DNA of 64,000 nucleotides from Clostridium formicaceticum. Lineage in GTDB: Bacteria; Bacillota; Clostridia; Peptostreptococcales; Natronincolaceae. Of this stretch, positions 60,245 through 64,000 are shown piece after piece (within the stretch, counting starts at the first letter, position 1; each line of letters starts with the position of its first letter). The stretch spans positions 2,170,001-2,234,000 of the forward strand of contig NZ_CP017603.1 in the NCBI RefSeq assembly GCF_001854185.1. The letters run 5' to 3'. Below the pieces are notes generated by a model that worked only from the letters and a program-made list of their open reading frames with translations, was not told the origin of the DNA and searched no databases. Both the position numbers and the translations under genes were made by a program.

Positions 60245-60940
60245 TTGGATAAGCAACAGCAACTAACAACAATGATTTTCAATCTGGGAGCTGCAAAAGT
60301 GGGTTATGGACAACTGGAAGATGTATTACCAGAAGAATTTAAACATCTTATAAGTGGCATTTCTATAGCGATTCGATTGTCAGATCAAGTAATCAGTGAT
60401 ATCGATCCACAAAACGGTCCTACCCACACTTATTTTCATCACTATAGAACGGTAAATGCATTTATCGATCAAATGACCTTCAAAATCACAAATCAACTAC
60501 AGCAGTGGGGATACTTGGCTATGGCTATTCCTGCTTCTCAATCTATTAATCTTGAGGGTTGGAACTATAGAGGATTATTTCAACATAGGACTGCTGCTAC
60601 TAAAGCTGGGATAGGATGGATTGGAAAGAACAATTGTCTTGTAACAGAAGAATTTGGTCCTCGTGTTCGTTTAGGTACAGTTTTAACCAATATGGTATTT
60701 GATTATAATGAAGCAATAACCATGTCTCAGTGTGGGGAATGCAATCTTTGTGTAAAGCTCTGTCCTGCTAATGCTCTAAAGGGCAAAACTTGGAAGCCAG
60801 AAGTATTGCGGGAAGAAATGATGTGTCCTGACACTTGTAGCAATCATATGAAAAATAAGTATAAACACATAGGCAGAGGAGCGGTTTGCGGTATTTGTAT
60901 AAAAGCATGTAAAAAAGGAAAGCAAATATTGAAGACATAG
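60245..60940 (+). CDS. QueG-like 4Fe-4S double-cluster protein
   Basis: 231 residues from TTG 60245, six bases after AAGGAGAGG. N-terminal domain like epoxyqueuosine reductase (GLFQHRTAATKAGIGWIGKNN, RVRLGTVLTNM), then C-x2-C-x2-C-x3-C in CGECNLCVKLCPANAL and further Cys near the end (CPDTCSNHM, CGICIKAC) for a second cluster. It is shorter than QueG (about 380) and lacks its HEAT-repeat tail, so it is better described as an epoxyqueuosine reductase-related protein; corrinoid binding and substrate are unknown. Terminator follows. Confidence 0.8.
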   Translation: MDKQQQLTTMIFNLGAAKVGYGQLEDVLPEEFKHLISGISIAIRLSDQVISDIDPQNGPTHTYFHHYRTVNAFIDQMTFKITNQLQQWGYLAMAIPASQSINLEGWNYRGLFQHRTAATKAGIGWIGKNNCLVTEEFGPRVRLGTVLTNMVFDYNEAITMSQCGECNLCVKLCPANALKGKTWKPEVLREEMMCPDTCSNHMKNKYKHIGRGAVCGICIKACKKGKQILKT

Positions 60941-60963
60941 GGTAGAAGAAACTACCCTATGTC
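60934..60963. terminator. Bidirectional hairpin between convergent genes
   Basis: GACATAGGGTAG (60934-60945) pairs with CTACCCTATGTC (60952-60963); overlaps the stop codons of both neighbours. Confidence 0.8.
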
Positions 60964-61145
60964 AACTTCCTTTTCATGGGTGTTTTTACATCTTTTCTGA
61001 AACCATGATCATGCATGCTTTGCAGCTGTGCTTTTTGAGACTTTGCTTCTCTATGAAAGTGACGTTCTTCATATTTGTAAGTCCTTGCACTATACTCCTG
61101 CATATCACCTTTAATATTGGTCCATTGGCTTTTTCTTATTGACAT
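60957..61145 (-). CDS. Small basic hydrophilic protein, 62 residues
   Basis: GAGGTG precedes the ATG by a good distance on the minus strand. Product MSIRKSQWTNIKGDMQEYSA, rich in Lys, Arg, His and Gln, with no hydrophobic core; ends VKTPMKRKLT. Such small charged proteins are often spore-core or nucleoid components, but no family is recognised. Shares a terminator with the QueG-like gene. Confidence 0.55.
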   Translation of the reverse strand: MSIRKSQWTNIKGDMQEYSARTYKYEERHFHREAKSQKAQLQSMHDHGFRKDVKTPMKRKLT

Positions 61146-61230
61146 AAAATCACCTCATAGTTAGTTTGAGTTTTTTCTTAAAAATAATGAGGAAAATTAT
61201 TTTCCAATATATGAAAAAATTGATAAACTA

Positions 61231-61390
61231 TTGACAATGTTATCCAGATTTTATATACTTTAAGTAATAAAGACAATAAATGTATAAGGATATAAAAATA
61301 TAAGAAAATAGCTGAATAAATTAGTCATGAAGACTTTTTTTGGCCATGAAGGCTAGTGCGTATCTCACTAGTTTTCGTGGCTTTATTTTA
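61231..61390 (+). promoter_or_regulatory. Promoter and leader RNA of fmdE with CATGAAGG terminator hairpin (site B)
   Basis: TTGACA 61231-61236, 17-base spacer, TATACT 61254-61259. About 75 bases into the transcript comes AGTCATGAAGACT (small AGTC/GACT hairpin) and a T7 run, then a 16-bp hairpin: 61343-61358 (GCCATGAAGGCTAGTG) with 61366-61381, followed by TTTATTTTA. The stem uses two G-U and one more wobble pair while keeping CATGAAGG intact. A terminator 55 bases before the fmdE start implies attenuation control. Confidence 0.6.
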
Positions 61391-61443
61391 CTGGATATAA
61401 GAAATAAACATAAATTATTTATTTTTTTAAGGAGATGAAAAAA

Positions 61444-61968
61444 ATGGATGAAGCACTATGGAAAAAATGTGTAGAATTTCATGGACATGAGTGTCCAGGA
61501 CTGGCCATTGGATACAAGGCCAGTGAAGCCGCTATGAAGAAGTTAGGTGTTGATTTTTCTAAGGATGAAGATGTAGTTTGTGTTACAGAGAATGATGCCT
61601 GTGGCGTGGATGCTATACAACTGCTTTTAGGCTGCAGCTTTGGCAAGGGAAATTTAATCTATAGAGGAACAGGGAAGCAAGCCTTTAGCTTTTTTAATCG
61701 TACCACCAACCAAAGTATCCGTATGGTTTTAAAACCTTTTCAAGAAAAAATGGAACGAGATGAAAGACAAGCCTACTTATTAAATGCACCGATAGAAGAA
61801 ATCTTTGAATTTAAAATCCCTAATTTTGAACTGCCAGAAAGGGCTAGAATTTTTACAACCATTGTTTGTGAAAGCTGTGGAGAAGGAGCTCCTGAACATA
61901 AAATTCGTTTGATGGAAGGGCAGAAGGTTTGCTTAGATTGTTTTAAAGATTATTCTAGAGAATTATAG
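61444..61968 (+). CDS. FmdE-family protein with C-terminal zinc finger
   Basis: 174 residues from ATG 61444, nine bases after AAGGAG; ATG 61435 touches that site. FmdE domain: CVEFHGHECPGLAIGYKASEAA (conserved H-x-C ligands), ENDACGVDAIQLLLGCSFGKGN, and a C-terminal TraR/DksA-like zinc finger CESCGEGAPEHK..CLDCF. Named after the subunit E found with molybdenum/tungsten formylmethanofuran dehydrogenases, but also common in anaerobes without that enzyme. Likely metal or cofactor related. Followed by the second CATGAAGG hairpin and the methyltransferase gene. Confidence 0.88.
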   Translation: MDEALWKKCVEFHGHECPGLAIGYKASEAAMKKLGVDFSKDEDVVCVTENDACGVDAIQLLLGCSFGKGNLIYRGTGKQAFSFFNRTTNQSIRMVLKPFQEKMERDERQAYLLNAPIEEIFEFKIPNFELPERARIFTTIVCESCGEGAPEHKIRLMEGQKVCLDCFKDYSREL

Positions 61969-62021
61969 AATTCGTAAAAGAATCTAATGATACAATTGGA
62001 AAACTAAAGTTTTTTTATATC

Positions 62022-62080
62022 AACCATGAAGGTAAAGAAAAGAATAAAGCATTCTTAGTTTTCCTTCATGGTTTTTATTT
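62022..62080 (+). terminator. CATGAAGG terminator hairpin before the methyltransferase gene (site C)
   Basis: AACCATGAAGG (62022-62032) pairs with CCTTCATGGTT (62063-62073), inner hairpin AAGAAT/ATTCTT (62040-62056), then TTTATTTTA. Either the fmdE terminator or an attenuator for the operon that follows 33 bases later. Confidence 0.7.
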
Positions 62081-62112
62081 TAACTGAAAATGGATAAAAA
62101 GGAGCGAACCGT

Positions 62113-62934
62113 ATGGCACAACTAGAATTAAAGGATTGGATAGAAGCTTGGCAGCCTAGTGAGCAAAATGCATCAGCCTGTACTTCCTTTTGGGATAATA
62201 GGGCAAAAACCTATAATGAAGGTGTATCTCTTGGAGAGGCAAATCATGTGATGGATTTGTTAAGAAGCAAAGGAATACTACAAAAAAATAATACAGTATT
62301 GGATATAGGCTGTGGTCCTGGAAGGTATACCATACCTATGGCAAAGGAATGCAAAGAAGTTTTTGCTATAGATATTTCACAGGAAATGCTGCAGTATGCA
62401 AAAGATCATGCTACAGGTGCAGGGTTAAACAATATTATCTATGATCAAAAGAACTGGGAAGATATTCATATAAAGGAATATGGCTGGGAAAAGAAGTTTG
62501 ATCTTGTTCTGGCATCTATGACACCAGGGGTCTATAATTTTTCTACCTTCAAAAAGATGCTGGAGGTCAGCAAAGGCTATTGTTATTTAAGTGGTTTTAT
62601 TCAACGCAGTAATCAACTTTGGGACCCATTACAGAAAGAAATCCTAGGAGAAAATAGTAAAAAGAAACAAAAGGAAGATAAGATTTATTATGCCTTTAAT
62701 ATATTATGGAAATTAGGGTATCACCCAGAGATTTTTTATCAGGAAAAAATATGGGAGCAGGAATGGGATTTAGAAGAAATTCAACAATTGTACAGACAAA
62801 GATTTGAAATTAATCATCATATTCAGCAGGAGGATATAGAAAAGATAGAAAAATTCCTTGATGTCCATCAAAAAAATGGAAAAGTCATAGAAAAAACAGA
62901 AGCTAAAACAGCTGCATTGATTTGGAGGGTTTAA
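62113..62934 (+). CDS. Class I SAM-dependent methyltransferase
   Basis: 273 residues. SAM motif TVLDIGCGPGRYTIPMAKEC (about residues 62-81), VFAIDISQEMLQYAKDHA, and KFDLVLASMTPGVYN. N-terminal WIEAWQPSEQNASACTSFWD places an extra helical cap. Adjacent to fmdE and an ABC binding protein gene, a neighbourhood suggesting metal or metallophore chemistry, though this is inference. RBS GGAGCG. The next start follows 17 bases after its stop. Confidence 0.88.
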   Translation: MAQLELKDWIEAWQPSEQNASACTSFWDNRAKTYNEGVSLGEANHVMDLLRSKGILQKNNTVLDIGCGPGRYTIPMAKECKEVFAIDISQEMLQYAKDHATGAGLNNIIYDQKNWEDIHIKEYGWEKKFDLVLASMTPGVYNFSTFKKMLEVSKGYCYLSGFIQRSNQLWDPLQKEILGENSKKKQKEDKIYYAFNILWKLGYHPEIFYQEKIWEQEWDLEEIQQLYRQRFEINHHIQQEDIEKIEKFLDVHQKNGKVIEKTEAKTAALIWRV

Positions 62935-62951
62935 AACTAGGGGGGATTATT

Positions 62952-64000
62952 TTGAGGACAAGAGATAAAAAAATAAAATTGGGAATTATTTTTATTTGGA
63001 TAGTAATGTTTTTGGTGACAGCCTGTAGTTCATCCAACTTAAGTGCTGGTGAAGAAAATCAAGAAGTTTCAGTGGAAGTAGAGGAAGAAAAAAGTGATGA
63101 AATAGCGTTGATTCGTTTAGAAGGTGGAGATTGGGGTTATCCCTCTCCTTATCTGCACTACTCCAGAGGGCCTGGAGGTTACAAAATGCAATTGGTTTTT
63201 GATGGTTTGCTTGAGAGGGATGAGAAGGGACTGATTCCTTGGATTGCTAAGGAATGGGAGGTTTCAGAGGATGGTCTGAACTATATTTTTACAATCCATG
63301 AAGGGATTCAATGGCATGATGGTGAGCCCCTCAAACTTGAAGATATTCAATTTTCCTTTGAATATTTAAAAAAACATCCTCCAGTTTGGAATCCAGTTGC
63401 AATAGAGGGAAAACCTTTTGTGAAGGATATTGAAGTTTTAGAGGACAATAAAATCAAGTTTACCTTAGCAGAAGAAAATGCAACGATTCTTGAAAAAATA
63501 GGTGATGTGCGGATTATTCCAAAGCATATTTGGGAGAATGTAGAGGACCCTGAGAAGTTTGAAGACGAAAAGGCTGTGATAGGATGCGGACCTTATACAT
63601 TAACAGGCTATAGTAAAGAGCATGGCACCTATGAGTTTACAGCCTTTGAAGACTATTGGGGACCAAAGCAAAGGGTAGAAAAAATTCAATTTGTGCCTGT
63701 AAGTGATGGTGTTTTGGCCTTTGAAAATAACGAAATTGATTTAGTTGGTGTAGGTACTGACTTGTTGGATCGTTATCAAAATGATCCTGAATTTAAGGTA
63801 TCAGAAGCTCCAGGCTTTTGGGGATATCGTTTGCTTTTCAATATGGAGAAAAATCCTATCTTTAAAGAAAAGGAAATACGACAGGCCATTGCTTATGGTA
63901 TTGATCAGGAGGAGATGGTAGCGAAGGTAGCAAGAGGGGCTGCCATTCCAGGAAGTGCTGGTTATTTACCAGAACATCATATTTGGTACAATCCAAAGGT
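62952..64000 (+). CDS. ABC transporter substrate-binding lipoprotein, peptide/nickel type (partial)
   Basis: TTG start at 62952 after AGGGGGG; runs off the window end after about 349 codons (family length about 540). Lipoprotein signal: LGIIFIWIVMFLVTAC, Cys at about residue 24. SBP_bac_5 fold: MQLVFDGLLERDEKGLIPW, YIFTIHEGIQWHDGEPLKLE, GCGPYTLTGYSKEHGTYEF, and IRQAIAYGIDQEEMV. Family members bind oligopeptides, nickel or metal chelates; permease and ATPase genes should follow. Same transcript as the methyltransferase, likely under control of the site C hairpin. Confidence 0.9.
   Translation, partial: MRTRDKKIKLGIIFIWIVMFLVTACSSSNLSAGEENQEVSVEVEEEKSDEIALIRLEGGDWGYPSPYLHYSRGPGGYKMQLVFDGLLERDEKGLIPWIAKEWEVSEDGLNYIFTIHEGIQWHDGEPLKLEDIQFSFEYLKKHPPVWNPVAIEGKPFVKDIEVLEDNKIKFTLAEENATILEKIGDVRIIPKHIWENVEDPEKFEDEKAVIGCGPYTLTGYSKEHGTYEFTAFEDYWGPKQRVEKIQFVPVSDGVLAFENNEIDLVGVGTDLLDRYQNDPEFKVSEAPGFWGYRLLFNMEKNPIFKEKEIRQAIAYGIDQEEMVAKVARGAAIPGSAGYLPEHHIWYNPK

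Noticed and set aside
1-64000. CRISPR array, rRNA or tRNA genes, prophage or complete insertion sequence
   Set aside because: No regularly spaced direct repeats, no rRNA or tRNA-like sequence, and no transposase, integrase or phage structural gene was seen; the mobile-element signals are only short palindromic relics.

Overview
The window comes from a low-GC, strictly anaerobic, endospore-forming Firmicute. Gene content points to a Clostridia lineage close to Alkaliphilus or Natronincola; this is inference from the genes, as there is no rRNA here. Evidence for anaerobic amino-acid (Stickland) life is a selenocysteine-dependent reductase cluster, a class III ribonucleotide reductase with a separate activase, Feo iron uptake, and several oxygen-labile Fe-S and radical-SAM enzymes. 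Evidence for sporulation is SleB/YpeB, SpoVAC/AD/AE, two alpha/beta SASPs, SpoVB and DUF1657 proteins.

Layout. 1-8.8 kb: end of a thioredoxin gene, grdA (in-frame UGA = Sec), grdC, grdD, then a substrate-specific component B pair (grdI/grdH type, second Sec UGA) and a BCCT transporter. Together these look like betaine uptake and reductive cleavage to acetyl phosphate. A convergent TetR gene closes the block. 9-13.4 kb: a TerB-like protein and a three-gene acyl-CoA dehydratase activase set. 13.5-17.1 kb: hemerythrin, a YqhQ-like protein, DUF1657, a small membrane protein and a SASP. 17.2-22.1 kb: RodA, MgtE with a structured leader, and SleB-YpeB. 22.2-28.7 kb: FAH-family hydrolase, glutamate 2,3-aminomutase, a zinc-ribbon protein, a 4Fe-4S protein, Pgi and MurI. 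28.8-34.9 kb: LytS/LytR-type two-component system, thiamine-binding protein, SpoVB-like flippase and an FMN-binding lipoprotein. 35-43.9 kb: NrdD; Crp-family regulator, FNT channel and an FtsH-type protease whose extracytoplasmic domain is LemA; Fur-controlled feoA-feoB plus a small Cys-rich ORF. 44-50.6 kb: mostly minus-strand genes (amidase, methyltransferase, CoA-disulfide reductase-rhodanese, ABC binding protein), with NrdG-like activase on plus. 50.7-55.4 kb: T-box, small membrane protein, valS, folC. 56.4-59.8 kb: a DUF1657, YetF-like, spoVAC, spoVAD, spoVAE, DUF1657 spore operon. 59.8-64 kb: SASP, QueG-like protein, FmdE, methyltransferase and the start of a peptide/nickel-type ABC binding protein cut by the window end.

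The intergenic DNA is rich in structure. At least three families of small palindromic dispersed elements recur; two resemble ends of IS200/IS605 elements, but no transposase is present. A conserved CATGAAGG motif sits in the 5' arm of terminator-like hairpins at three places, two of them directly ahead of fmdE and the methyltransferase/ABC genes, and may mark an undescribed cis-regulatory RNA. The most notable protein is the LemA-FtsH fusion at 39.2-41.3 kb. Many starts below were set by ribosome-binding-site spacing rather than by the longest open frame.
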